Positions 32,213 through 44,783 of a stretch of DNA of 64,000 bases are shown here, one piece after another. Origin of the DNA: Loripinus fragilis (lineage: Eukaryota > Mollusca > Bivalvia > Lucinida > Lucinidae); the NCBI GenBank assembly GCA_964019695.1, contig OZ026530.1, positions 37,496,835-37,560,834 of the forward strand, read 5' to 3'. Each line of letters starts with the position of its first letter. Positions within the stretch are counted from its first letter, which is position 1. The notes under the pieces are model-generated. The model was not told the DNA's origin, did no database searches, and was given only the letters and a program-made list of their open reading frames with translations. Made by a program: the position numbers and the translations under genes.

Positions 32213-33626
32213 CTAGGTTTACACTATGTTCCCGACAGCCACGGTAGCCAGAAACGTAGCTCGCCGTGATGTTTTATTCATTTTTGTCTTTGTGTTCAAG
32301 TTCTGTTAAGTCTCGCTACGTTTTCTCACGGTCTGTCAAGGTCTGCCGTGGCAGAGGCTCGCCGGCGCGCTACGGTCTGTCACGGATGGTTCTACGTTCC
32401 ATCCCGGCCTGCCACGTTCTGTTGGGACCTCTCACGTTTTGTTACGTTGCGATCAAGTTCTGCTACGTCTATCAAGTTATGTCAAGGAACGTCGGCGATG
32501 AATGGTGTTTGAACCCCAATATGCCCACGGTATAAAGAGGAGGTCCACAAAGCTGCTGCAAGCGTTATATTATGCACCCTTGATCAAAAACATCATCACA
32601 TGTAATGGCAATGAAAAAGCCGATTTCGTATTTATATAATTGCTAGGAGCTGCGGCAGAAAGTAGACCGCCAGTAGCTGTGTAGAAGAATGATCGTCTAG
32701 CAGGAAGGTTAAAGAAGGATGCAAAGTGCGGGCATGGTTTTCGGAAGAACGATTGCAACAATTGGGATATTTCTCACTTTTTATAGCAAGAGAGCTTCGC
32801 ATCGAAGATGTTAACGATTTTCAGGGCTCAAAAGCTCTTCGAAACTGTTCGATGAGAGTTCTGAAACAATAATACCAGCCATTGGTATCAGCATTAACCC
32901 TTTGTACTCTAGTAACTCATTTATGAGTGTTTTTTAAACACAAAAGATTCTAATGAAATGGCGCAAAATGCAGCATTTTATCAATGTCTACACTGACTGA
33001 TCTTCAGAGAAATAAATGCAATATTCTGTCACGGGAAACTATAACCTATGACCCCCCTCGATAGTACAATGAAACTACCCAAGCCTTTATTGTATTATAC
33101 CAGAAGAAGAAGAAAAAAGGTACAAAGGTTTAATTGCACTAATGTATGCACGCACACAAATACATTCGGTAATGATTATTTCTACCCTTGTCACTACTTT
33201 CCTCCTCAGATGCATCTATCTGAGATTCTTAAACTCCATGTTCAGGTTCGAGCTGTGGGGTCGGGCTAGGAAAACGTGGCAGACCGCAACAGAACTTGAT
33301 AGACCATGACAGACCTTGGGTTGCCGTCTCGTAGCAAGCCGTCCCGCTACGGACATACTCCAAGTTGTGTTAAGGTGTGTTACGTTCTGTCACGTTTTGT
33401 TGCGTTCTCCCCATTCTACTACGGCACATTTAAGTAGGTCAATCCTGCCGTGGCTGCCGTGGCAAATTTTTTAACAGTTTAAAAATCTGTCCCGGCAATC
33501 ACGGCGACCACGGCGAGCTACGCTTGTCGACCCCGTTCCCTAACGTTGTGTTACGGTCACCCCCTTCCGTCCACGGTAGCCGAAATCGTGACTACCGTGG
33601 CCGCCGGGGACATAGTGTAAACGTAG
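32213..33626. mobile_element. 1.4 kb element with CTAGGTTTACACTATG inverted ends
   Basis: The left end CTAGGTTTACACTATGTTCC and the right end (reverse complement CTACGTTTACACTATGTCCC) are inverted repeats that continue for ~40 bases as CACGGTAGCC-type sequence. The sub-terminal parts (32240-32490, 33270-33600) are unusually GC-rich for this window and full of short words such as TCTGTCACG, GTTACGTT and GCCGTGGC. The core is AT-rich. No protein is recognised. It is probably a non-autonomous DNA or foldback element nested in the 5.2 kb element. Confidence 0.7.
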
Positions 33627-34780
33627 AATTAAATTCACGTGTTTTGAATTTTTTTTTATAAAATAACCATATCGGGCGAGAACGTTTGTTTTAAACGTTT
33701 TGGATGTAGATATATGAGCAGCGTGAGCCTTACTGAAAGATCCATGTCAGTGTTGTTACATGTATTCCGTTATAGTTATACAAGTCCCGCCTGTTCCAAT
33801 TCAACCCAATATTTTTCCGTCCCCCAACGTTCATCTTGCGTAAAGAAGGCTGAGCAGAGAAGTGTTTAGCCATCGTCTAGGCCCTGACTTCATTACGAAG
33901 AAGCCTAAGATCTGAGGCTTGTCACCGCTAAGGAAAATTGCACAGCCAAATCTAGAAAAACCTGCGCTAACAGAACTTTGCCAAAACTCTGCTTGAACAT
34001 ATGTTAAAAAGCATGCTGAAGAAAAAAGTGAAAACCGTGGCTCTCTGAAAAAAGATTTTGCAGTTTTGGGTTGTCTGCAGTTTGTGATTGTGGTATTTCC
34101 TGATCATACTCACTTACTTTTTTTGTCCAGCATTTGGGTTTTCACTCGCCAAAGAGTAGGCCTATCTTTTCAGCAAAATACCATGGCCAAACGGTTGAAA
34201 TATTTTCCAAAACGCCTAAGCCCCCCCCCCATAAAAACACACATACATGGAGAAGCGCTTAATATTAAAAAAAGTCTTGGGCGAGAACTTCAGCACCTCC
34301 CGCTTCAGTGTGTGAGGAAATGCATGTTACTGTAGAACCACCATCACTTTATTTCATGTATTTGATGTTGCACCCTTTTAGGCATTTCTTCTCAAGTAGT
34401 TAAAAACAGCGCACAATTTACAAACATGTTTTAAATGGCAGCTTTGTGATTAGTCATGAACTATAAAACAGCACAATAAAGCGTGGGGTATCAAACAGTG
34501 TGGATCCAGATCAGGGCCGACGCTCTGTCGGACATGGTTTGTATCCGGACTGCTTGCATGTTAATTCACTAAGTATATCAGAAGAAATACTAGATGCTCC
34601 TCAGGGAAATTGTTGTTGTTTTCACTACATTAATGTTAATGTGTAGGCTATAACCTTTGTTATATATTTAATGCTGAATAAATATATTGTATTGTATTGT
34701 ATTTCCCTAGGTATTTATTTGGCAAAGGACTTGTAGGAGAAATAAGGGGAGGTCACCCTGAAATACTTTCACGTTTGTTA
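33627..34780. other. Interior of the 5.2 kb element, mostly unrecognised
   Basis: No gene is seen. A retroelement tail lies at 34063-34117. A short TTGTATTGTATTGTATT microrepeat lies at about 34685. Confidence 0.4.
34063..34117 (+). mobile_element. Very short 3' tail of the Penelope-like family
   Basis: GGTTGTCTGCAGTTTGTGAT to CCTGATCATACTCACTTACT matches only the last ~55 bases of the family, the shortest of the 5'-truncated copies here. Confidence 0.6.
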
Positions 34781-34975
34781 ATAAGGGAGCGCATTGGTTC
34801 AGTGGTAGAGTGCTTGACTCGAGACTGAGGGGCCACGGGTTCGAGCCTCACGGGCGTCACTGCGTTGTGTCTCTTGAGCAAGAAACATTTATGCTTAGGC
34901 TAGCTTAGTACTGGTTCGACCCAGGAAGACTCGTCCCCACAGAGTGCTTATGGAATCGAAAGAACAAAATCAAAT
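34781..34975 (+). mobile_element. tRNA-derived SINE, family 2
   Basis: A-box region GGTTCAGTGGTAGAGTGC, B-box GGTTCGAGCCTC, then the family core ACTGGTTCGACCCAGGAAGA. The flanking direct repeat is GTTTGTTA (34773-34780, 34976-34983). It is a recent-looking insertion inside the 5.2 kb element. Confidence 0.88.
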
Positions 34976-34983
34976 GTTTGTTA

Positions 34984-35945
34984 TTTCAAACATAAAGCAA
35001 TGGGGAAAAGAAATGCGTGTATGTCACGCATTGTCTTTGTTCGCCATTGAAGAAAACAAAAGACACACAAGCTTCCCCCAGCTAAGTTCATTCAAGGGGA
35101 ATAATTGACAGAGACACACCTCTAACCTCGATATTATATGCCCATCAAACATTAAATGGTATCAAAAACATACCTAGCAATATAAAAGTTTATATGCTTT
35201 ACAAGATTTTCGCGATAAAGTTCATTAACGATTAAAGAGCTATAAATTATACAGGAAACTAGGGAAAGCAATCTTTCTTGCACCTGGCACACCGTCTTGG
35301 TATGATTAGTATACTTACCAAATATAGTCAATATATCTCAGAGTATAAAAGTTATAAACTTTCTTTAATAGATGGACAGACAGACAGACTAACGGACAGA
35401 AAGACGGATATGCCTCAGGCTGATCGCTATGTCTTCGATCCTTGTTGGTTTTGGGGATAAAAATGTGAATCAAAAATTAGCTATTTCGTTTTACAATCCA
35501 TTTTAGATAGAAAGCGCGTTATCTATACCCGCTGATTCACATAATTTTCACCGTCGTCACACTCAACTTACCAGACGTCTCGCATTATATACATACACCT
35601 AGCATTAAATGCATTTTCCTTGCATGCCATTTTTTTTTTAATTTTAGTATTTGGCTTTAATCCAAAATGGAAATACCGAATTGGTCTCCTTGACTTACTA
35701 CTTTTGCTAGAAAATCAAATTTGAATTCTATGAAACGTGTTATTGCGACCTTTTACCATTGGGTCTGTAAAATGGGGTGCACAATGACAACTTTCCTAAA
35801 ACATCTTTTTACAGTATTTTTGCATTGTAAGAGACAAAATTGATTTCTACAGCACCTGCAATAATTACAATTCTGATTTGCAACGTCAAAAAAGTATGCT
35901 AGGATAATATAAAGGAAAGATTAAAAAAACGTACCATGAAATCCT
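34984..35945. other. Interior of the 5.2 kb element, right half
   Basis: No gene is seen. At 35370-35460 a GGACAGACAGACAGACTAAC tract followed by TTGGGGATAAA looks like the end of another dispersed repeat. Confidence 0.4.
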
Positions 35946-36989
35946 TGCAAAACCCGTTGATGCGTTGACACCTTACCTGTCGTTACACGTTTTCCAGTAA
36001 ACCCCCATTGATGCCCCGGTTTTAATGTGCACTGTTTCCAAAGCTTGAATTTGCTTTACAAATGTATGATTATGAAGTGTCGTTGAAATATCTCTGACGG
36101 TTATGAACACTTAGTTATAGAGCTGACACGATTTTGTGATGGACAGACACATGCGAACAGACGCAAGGGGAAAAATATACATGCAAGAGTTATGGTTTTT
36201 TGTGCATTTCACGTCGTCTAAATGTGCTCTACAAATGTATGAAGTTTCGTTGAAATATCTCTAAGGGTAATCAAGTTTTAGAGCGAACACAAAATAGCAA
36301 TGAATATGATCATAGGGAAATAACTCCAAAATTATCTAAAGCAGAGAAATGGTTATTGTGTATGACACATTGTCTCATTGTGCTCAAGAAATGTTTTAAG
36401 TTTCAAGCAAATGGCTTTAACAGTGTTCAACTTATAGAGCGGACAACAATTGCATTCAGTTATGTTACAAGGGCAATAAATTGAAAAAAATAAACTTACA
36501 AAAATTATGTTTTTGTGCATGACACGTGGTCTGAATGTGCTTTACAAATGTATGGGGTTTCGTTGAAATACGTCTAATGGTTATTAAGCTATAGAGCCGA
36601 CACGAAAATAGCATTGCGAATGATCAAATGGAAATAACTCCAGAAGTATCCAAAACAGAGTTATGGTCCTTGTGCTTGACTCGTCATCTGAATGTGCTTT
36701 ACAAATGTTTGAAGTTTCTTTGAAATACTTCTAACGGTTATCAAGTTATAGAGTGGACACGAAATAGCATTGCAAGTGACCAAAGGGAAATAATTCCAGT
36801 AATATCCAAAGTAGAATTATGGTTCTTGTGCATGACATCGTCGTCTGAATGTGCTTTAAAATGTATGAAATTCCGTTGAAATATCTCCAACAGTTTTCAA
36901 GTTATAGAGTGAAAACGATTTTTTGAAGGACGGACAGACCGAGGCAATGGGAAAAACAATATGTCTCCCGACCCTTCCAGAGGGGAGAC

Positions 36990-37441
36990 ATAATAAATGG
37001 GCAAGTTCATTATCTTTACGTAAGATATGCCTAGACTGTTTTAATCCCTGCGAGTGAATTATGCAGGCATATTTCCTCGTGAACCATAATTCAAGCTGCA
37101 GCGAATAAGGGATGGTTGCACTCTCTAATTTCGGGCATTAGCCTGAAAAAACCTGTTACATGCGTAACTATATGCGTTACTATATCAAATAAAGAAAATG
37201 TAATTTAAAAGTTTTAAGCTAAAATTGTGAAAATACTTGCAGCTGCTGGATATCTTACATTGTTTAGGGACTTTAAGCTGATTGTTATGATACGATCTTA
37301 TAGATCTGCAAGTTGGCACCAAGTTTTTAAAGATCAGAGAGCGTTACATATGTTACATGAGCATAATGAGTGAGCAAAAGTTTTGTCTTTACTTCAGATA
37401 ATGTGTTTCAGAAAGAGTGAGTATATTTAACATGTTCCCTA
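36990..37441. other. Stretch before segment B, nothing recognised
   Basis: AT-rich DNA with no frame or repeat end. It stops at the start of the homology with segment A. Confidence 0.4.
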
Positions 37442-38218
37442 TAAATCTATTGTCATTGGTGCCTACACCTTAGAAATGATATTCATTGCATGCTATTAAA
37501 CCAACCGATATCTGTTACACATGGTATAAATAAACTTACTTTCATATATTTCCTAATATACTAGAACATATAGGGTCACAAACAGAGAAGACTGTTTCTC
37601 ATTTGAACAGGGCAGTTCATGAATATGCATGTTAAATGTAATTATCTCCTTTTATTAATTCAAAGTAATGTAACACAGAAAATTATTGATTAAATATAAT
37701 GCATATTTTAAAAAAGCTGTACCTCACCCAGGGTACTTCACTATAAAAAGTTGTATTTCACGGCCATGAAAATATAAGTTGTATTTAACGGGTTAAATTG
37801 GATGTCCTCTGCTTTCTCCATTGACTTCCTTGAGCCCATTTCAGATTTTCAAAGGTCTATAGCTTTCTTATTAGTTTACAAAACACAAAGTGTGGGTGCT
37901 CATGTTCTTAATAAGATCGCAAGGAAAATTTTGGTAATAAAATTGTCTGGATTTGCTGAAATTTTCACTTTCCCTACTCCTGCACCTGTGGTTTCAGTTT
38001 TGACCGATATGGCACATTATCATATGACGTCGCGTCTGGGAGTGAATTAACGCCATGCAATAAAATCGATAAACCACTAGTGGTTTATAGATTCACGGGA
38101 AACGTTATGACGTCCATAACAACGTTGCGTACATAATGACAAAATTATAACGTTTTTACGCCAGAAATGAGATTTCAAAGTAATCTTAATGTCATATGAT
38201 AAATAGAATTTTACATTC

Positions 38219-38338
38219 GTGCTCCTGTATTATTGAATTTATTAAACTCGTTGCGAGAAAGAGATGAAATGCTCGGCAAGCCTCGCATTTTATCTCTTTT
38301 CCCCAACTCATTTAATAAATTCAATAAGACATGAGCAC
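38219..38338. repeat. Inverted repeat around TTATTGAATTTATTAAA, segment B
   Basis: The arms 38219-38246 and 38311-38338 are reverse complements with a few mismatches. Segment A has lost part of the left arm (7460-7475), so the hairpin is intact only here. It belongs to the same foldback-rich stretch as the 38456 hairpin. Confidence 0.65.
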
Positions 38339-38455
38339 TCATGTAAGATCCTCCATTTATGCAACGTCATCATTAATATCACGTTATGTGCGGACGTGTA
38401 TGACGTCATATAGTGCTTAAAACTGTATATGATAAAAAGAAAATTCAAATTTTGG

Positions 38456-38577
38456 GAATGAATATGCCATTTATTTCATCTTGTTAAGCGAGAAAAAGTT
38501 TATTTCATTCGTGGTTACGCCACTCATGAAATAAGCATTTTGCACTTCACTCGATGAAATAAATGGCATATTCATTC
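38456..38577. repeat. Perfect 25-bp inverted repeat, segment B
   Basis: The arms 38456-38480 and 38553-38577 are exact reverse complements. The loop itself contains a shorter inverted pair (TTTATTTCATTCGTG and CATGAAATAAG). The word AAATATCCTCTAT follows at about 38587. Confidence 0.7.
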
Positions 38578-38769
38578 AAAAACTTAAATATCCTCTATTT
38601 AAAATGGGGAGAAAACATCAAAAAGGCTTCCAAAAATTCCTGAATACCTGATATATGACATATGTATGACATGGTGACATAACTTTAACACTACAATAAG
38701 GTCACAGATTCTTGTGCGACTGGTGTAGGCTGTTATTCTTCCCCGGGTTGGCTGGTTATGTGAGATTAT

Positions 38770-39252
38770 ATAGAGGATATTTACTTTTTTGAGGTGAATG
38801 ATAAATATATTTCATCAAGTGCGGTGAAAAAATCAGTATTTTTCACGAGTGCGTAGCACCTCAAAAAGTAAATTTTCTTTTTATTTTATACTCAACGGAA
38901 ATACAGAAAGCAGAACTTAACTTTTTAATTAGTCATTTCTCGTTCGATTTGACTTTTGCAGTGTGTTTATTGGGCGTCAAGTGCAAACTGGCGCTACGCC
39001 AAGCCAAACAGTGACGTTATTATGTTTGCTATTGACGTCACAGCATGCGTAGCGTTATTTCTGACACGTATCCTTCACTTAAAACCTTTTGATCCCAGTC
39101 CCAAAATTGTCAAGAAAGCCCTGATTTGCTACAGTGAAAATATAAATAGTATCAGTCACTAGTGAAAAGATACGATATTTTTTTTTACTTTAGAAAAATA
39201 CCAATTTTATTCACATTTGATATGCATTGGATTCACTGCTTGTGATAAAATA
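38770..39252 (+). mobile_element. Foldback-headed element, segment B
   Basis: It starts TAGAGGATATTTACTTTTTT with the hairpin-rich head (38785-38890) that segment A lacks. It then follows the same course as 7933-8313 and ends near TGATAAAATAAAAG. It is the best + strand match to the insertion in the ZF array. Confidence 0.6.
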
Positions 39253-40440
39253 AAAGAATCTACCTTGGGTGCAGGAATCACCGATTGGCATGACCAGGCT
39301 TGGCGAGTGATGACAAACAGTTATCAAACGATGGACTTTTCTGTCCCATTCTCACACAAATTCTGGATTATTTTCTTGCTCACCACTAAATACTTCATTT
39401 TATATTGGAAAACCATGAAATTGCTTCCCCAATATCATGAATTCGAGGAGATGCAACAAATTTGTGACGTGCGACGTCATTTTAACATTATAACGACGTC
39501 TCGGATTGGTCATTGTGCGGCTGTACGTGTTTGTGTGTGTGTTTTTTACCGACAGGCTGTTATGGGAAATGTTCGATATAATTACAGCAGAAATACTTAT
39601 CTGGTGTGCGAGAAAAGTATCATACGATGCCAAGACATTGCTGAAAATGCAGATCACAGACAAATAAAGGCACCGCTAGGTAGCCATTGAAATAAAGAGG
39701 TGTTCGTATAAAGGCCTACTTATGTTTACATTTCTCAACACGGGATGCCGTAATAACGGTAAACATTTCCATTTAAAGATGACTACTTTTTCCCATCAAC
39801 ATCGAAATAGCCTACACAAAATAAATCTAAAAATAAAATGCCAGTTCTTTGAAAACACCATCTCTATACTCTACATACCCCTCGATAGGAATACGGATAT
39901 ATTTGGCCATGACATTGGACTCAAAAATCAAAGTTCTGATCTGAAGTAAGTAAGAAGGCCAAGATCAGGAATCGATACAATCAAGTAGGCACTACCACAC
40001 CTGCTTCTTTGTTATATTCACAACGTGAGCAATTAGTGTGCAATGGTGGCTTTCGCAATTGTTTCTTTCCTTTAATTTTTTTCTGATAATTTTGTAAATC
40101 CCTTGTGATTTCGATGATATTTCTTGTGATTACGGTTTTCGGTCAATCCCGTGATGATCAATATTCTTAACTGCGGTTGCAGATATAATTATAAATATAT
40201 TTGAAAGAGTTATTTATCATTCGAAAAAAAGAGAAATAGCCTCTTATTGTCGTTTTTCGGTTACCTATACCAGGTAAACTATTATATTCATATTGTTATT
40301 ATTTTGGTATATTTTAATAAATTGTTACCAGCTTATTCTACTGGGAAGGTAAGGACCTCAGTACATTGCTCACTTTGACGAGTACGGCCAAATGAAAAAT
40401 AACCTGTCATTAGGATAACCCGACCCTGCCTAGATATATA

Positions 40441-40642
40441 GGCCTAAGTTTGATTTGATTGTTTACGTGCCATCAACAATCTTTCAGTTTTATAGGACGG
40501 ATCCTCCTAGGTTGAACCAGTACTAAACTAGGATAAATGTGTCTTACTCAAGGACCACAACGCAGTGACGCCGGTGAGGCTCCAGCCCGCGGCCCTTCGG
40601 CCTCGAGTCAAGCACTCTACCACTGAGCCACTGCGCTCCCTT
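40441..40642 (-). mobile_element. tRNA-derived SINE, family 2, segment B
   Basis: Ortholog of the 9835-10037 insertion, with the same CTAGATATATA flanks. It shows that this SINE was present before A and B were duplicated. Confidence 0.85.
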
Positions 40643-41180
40643 CTAGATATATAAGATTAACGGGTCTACCTAAAAAGCGTCAAGGAGCCACAAGAAATGA
40701 CACGAAGCGTCAAGAGAATTTTAAACAATTTTTAATGCATAAAATGAGTAAATGTGATTAGGTTTGATAAATTTTGACATATAAAAGTATCTCAGCACCA
40801 GTTATAAGCACTTACAATACATATAAGGCTCCCAAATAGATGTCAACAGTTCTGGCTGCGCGCTGAATTAAGCGTCAAGAGATTTTTCCTGAGCGACAAG
40901 AAGAATAAAGATCAATAAACAACCTATTTAAAAACTGTTTTACAAATAAGATTATACCTAACAAATATTCGTTGTTCAATTATCATTTCCTATATATCTA
41001 TCAATCTGAAAGCCAACATATTAAAGAATAATAGAGAGTTCCTGGCGCTTGAGCTCGAGCACTAGTCCAAGCGACAAGAGAAATGTCAGGAGACAACGCT
41101 ATATATGGTGTATTAACTATAATATACCCGAACATGTTTAATTTATATATAGCTGTATATCTCCTTTCTCCATATACCCC

Positions 41181-41880
41181 TCATATCTGAATATTCGCTC
41201 CTTCTAGTACAGCCATAAGTGTGTGTATATCATGTGCGAGTTTGGTCGCTACAGAGTCTTTATTTCTTGTACAAACTCTACGCTTCAGCACATATCGCAA
41301 CCCGTAGGGAAAATGCTCACTTTCTTTAATATGCTCAAAAAGGCTGGAGCGCATTTCGCCTAGCTTAACCTCGCATGAAGCATCATTTAACAGAATCCTG
41401 TTTATGAACATTTCTTTTGGCAACCCCCTAAACAGTTCTACTAGGCTATTATATACACAGAGTTCTTCACATAGAGATTTCCATTCTGACCATCTTCACA
41501 CTCTACTCCTAAAGCTTCTACAATATTTTCATCAACATTATGTGGAACTGCTACATAACTGCAAGACAAGTAATTTGAATTGAGCGTTTCCGATGAATTT
41601 GCTCCTTCTGTCTGTATAGGCGTGCTTTCATGACTCTGCCTGATAGCCTTCGTACGTCTGTAGCATAACGGGAGATAATTCTGTTTACTGTTTTGTTTCT
41701 GTATCTGAATCCATCATGTGCGGTAGAAACTAAATCTGTATACTTTAATCTGGAAAACAGTGCTTGGACCCCGTGAATGATGTTTGATGATAGCGGGAGA
41801 ACCAGAACATATGCTTTAACGCGAAAGCCTGGTACCAGCTTATGCAGCCAATCATGCATGACGAATTTCCAATCGTACAT
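41181..41880 (-). pseudogene. Unidentified coding-like relic, segment B
   Basis: Counterpart of 10574-11273. The frame from 41880 runs 109 residues here, longer than in A (76), because a stop differs. The distal frame 41423-41181 has 80 residues in both copies. I recognise no domain, and the different stops argue against a maintained gene. Confidence 0.4.
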
Positions 41881-42195
41881 TTCTCTTGGGTTAATGCTAT
41901 TTTAATCATTGAATACAAAGTAGCCTAAGGTCTTCAGGGCAAGTTTGTTGGGCAGCTCAGTGAGCTTTCACTAATGCCGTTAGCAAATTATGATATTGAG
42001 AAAAACAAATAATAAATGTACAAAATTCTTATCTTGCCATAATCCAACTTATTCGATTATATTCGATTATATCTTTATCATATCACAAATTCATTTTTCT
42101 TCATATAGAATTATATGTCTATAATAATTTAATAATTGTCCACCAAAAAAGCACATCATTAATTGGCTAATCACGTGACGTCGTTTCCCCTCAAT

Positions 42196-42511
42196 GAGGG
42201 TCTGGTTGGTGGGGGGGGGGGGGCTCTGGTATTCACTATTCATTAAAAAAATTAGCCCAATCTTCATCTCATTAAAATTTTGGTTTATTTATTCAAATAA
42301 GACCAATTATTCATTAAACGTAAGAGAGTGTTTGCAAAGAAATCTAATTATTCAATATTCATTATTTTTTCTTCAATTCATTACAAAATAGGATTATTCA
42401 TTAATTTTTAGGCCCTCATTATTCAATATTCATTATTTTTTGGCTCATTATTCACTGTCCATTATAAAAAAAAGCCATTATTCACTAATCATTATACCCA
42501 TCCAGACCCTC
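42196..42511. mobile_element. Inverted-repeat element with poly-G tract, segment B
   Basis: Same insertion as 12096-12415, with the same CTCAAT flank and GAGGGTCTGG ends. The G run is about 12 bases here against about 20 in segment A. Confidence 0.75.
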
Positions 42512-43563
42512 CTCAATATCTTGAGAACAAATTGACATATTTTCGCCAAAATTTATATATGCATTAATATTGACAAGGTCTAGCTTGGGATTCTTACACG
42601 TTATTTTTGCCAAACTTGTACCAGAGTTATGACCATTGATTTACGCCAAATTTTAGCTTCCACTTAATATCTTGAGAACAAATTTGCAGAATTTCACCAA
42701 ATTTTATAAATGTATTCATATTGACAAGATCTAGCTAGGGATTGTTATATGTCATTTTTTACACATTTGAACCATAGTTATGGCCCTTGATTTACGTCAA
42801 TATTTTTTTCGCTCAATGTCTTAAGAACAAATTGACAGAAATACACCAAATTTTATATATGCATTCATTTTGACAAGATCTAGTTTGTTACAGAGTTATG
42901 GCCCTTGGTTAATGTGAGAATTAGTTCCTGCTCAGTATCTTTACATTTTCCTGCTAAATATATCTAGAGCTTGGCCTTTTTACTACTTGAAAGTGCTTCA
43001 GCGGGGCTATAATCAGATTCTCTGACAATTCTTGTTTTTAAATTAAAACATTGAAAGGTCAACTAATTGCATTTAAAATCAAGTTTCATAGAGCACTGTC
43101 CGTTCACTGAAAAATGAATGCAATCACTTTAAATTTCTTACTAGATCATCGCTATGAATACCTTATCACAGTGTGGGAAAGCCTAGTTATCCATTTTATC
43201 AGCATTTTAGCACTGACACAAAAATGAATCTGATTACTGTCGTCTGCCTGAGTCGTCTGCTGCATATCTTTGCTGACATTATTGACTTTCTTGACACCCT
43301 TCTCCCAAAATTTCTACCATAATTATGGTCCTTGATTTACGCCAAATTTTCGTTTCCCCTCAATATCTTGAGAAGACATTGACATATTTTCACCAAGATT
43401 ATAAATGGATTCATATTGCCAGGATCTAGCTTTGTATTGTTACAAGTCTTTTTTCCCCAAATTTGTACTAGAGTTATGGCCTTTGATTTACGCCAATATT
43501 TCGTTTCCCCTCAATATCTTGAGAACAAACTGACATATTTTCACCAACTTTTATTTATGCATT
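42512..43563. repeat. 152-bp tandem repeats, segment B
   Basis: Same family and arrangement as 12416-13475, including the intervening duplicated block at 42990-43290. The array ends at GCATTACTATTG, where it joins sequence equivalent to 14385 of segment A across short similarity (ATTA(A/C)TATTG). A deletion in B is the simplest reading. Confidence 0.8.
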
Positions 43564-44574
43564 ACTATTGTTTTAATTCAAAGGGAGATAATTTCAAAGT
43601 AAACCAGCTTTAAGATGCTGCCAAAAACAAACTATACGTCAGAGACAAAATGCTTGCAGCATTTTTAATGGGTAATCGATGGCTCTTAAAATAGAGTGCT
43701 CAAATCCTAGGTTTATTTTGGATTTTGTTAGGAAATGCTGATTTTGTGCTTTTAATGAAAGCACAGATAACTCGAAAGAAGATTAATTTACCTAAGTTGT
43801 TATTCGTGAATTAGGTTTAGGGCAGGTACCAGCAACTCATTGCAATGTTTAATTTGGTTAAATCAAAAACAGTAAAGATATATTCAGTAGTTCAAAGTGT
43901 AAAGTTACTTTTGGTTTTAAGTATATATCTAGACCTTGGCCTTTTTACTACTTGAAAGTGCTTCAGCGAGGCTATGATTAGATTCTCTGACAATTCTAGT
44001 GTGTAAATTAAAACATGTTTAGGTCAACTCATTGCAGTTAAAATCAAGTTTCATGGAGCACTGTCCGTTCACTGAAAAATGAATGCAATCACTTTAAATT
44101 CCTATCTAGATCTTCGCAATGAATACCTTATCACAGTGTGGGAATGCCAAGTTATAAAGTTTATCAGCAGACGACCTTTGGAGATAAAGGATTTTAGCAC
44201 TGACACAAAAATGAATCTGACAAATGTCGTCTGCTTGAGTCATCCGCTGCATATCTTTGCTGTCATTATTGACTATCTTAGGTATGGAGTATTTCTTTTT
44301 GAAAAAAAAGCTTATGGTGAATTTCTCATTTATTGAAAAGACATTTATTGTACGGTAGGTACACATTGGAGTTTCCTCTATGAGGCTATTCCAATGTGAC
44401 CCTACAATGTATGTTACTGAAAATAAGAATAACTATTTTGAAATTTATATTTTTGCCAAGTACCATGTCCATTGCATTTGCCTATTTTAAACATCTTGAA
44501 CTGCTAATCAGTATTATAATACCTGTTACTTTACTGCAAATTGTTTATACTTGCATGACAGCTACAGCTCCAAA

Positions 44575-44783
44575 AATAGTAAGTGAGTATGATCAGGAAA
44601 TACCACAATCACAAACTGCAGACAACCCCGTGGCACCGCAAGGAAGAGCCGCTCAACCATCACGAGACACCAGGAAGACAAATTAAGCAAAACAATCAAC
44701 TCTCTCTTCCCCATCAAGATGATTGCAATACTAGAATGGACATAAAGTAACGTGCAACAAAACATAGAACAATTACAGACCCC
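44575..44783 (-). mobile_element. 5'-truncated Penelope-like tail, segment B only
   Basis: Flanked by CCAAA (44570-44574 and 44784-44788). Segment A has the empty site (GCTCCAAATTCTG, about 15747-15760). The copy is about 209 bases and matches the family 3' end. Confidence 0.8.

Larger units (their letters stand above)
30820..36046. mobile_element. 5.2 kb element with ~100-bp terminal inverted repeats
   Basis: The ends 30820-30921 and 35946-36046 are inverted copies of each other (AACAGTGCACATTAAAAC and CATCAACGGG on one strand) with scattered mismatches. The direct repeat GAATTT flanks both sides (30814-30819, 36047-36052). Weaker similarity extends inward (the word CCCCATT(C/T)TAC near 31090 and, inverted, near 35775). 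No transposase or polymerase frame is visible inside, so it is non-autonomous or decayed. Long terminal repeats with a 6-base target duplication fit Polinton-type elements among others, but nothing coding confirms this. Confidence 0.65.
30690..36986 (+). mobile_element. Tandem-repeat element split by a 5.2 kb insertion
   Basis: The left part (about 30690-30819) starts near AGATGTCCCCCCC and holds one unit with CATGACACGTTGTCAGAAT. The right part (36047-36986) holds five or six units of about 140-170 bases sharing CTGAATGTGCTTTACAAATG and ends AGGGGAGACATAATAA after a GACGGACAGACC tract. The two parts rejoin sensibly if 30820-36046 is removed. It is non-coding. Confidence 0.6.

Noticed and set aside
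30820..36046. Firm assignment as a Polinton/Maverick element
   Set aside because: End structure and target duplication are compatible, but no polymerase, integrase or packaging gene is seen and the element is only 5.2 kb.
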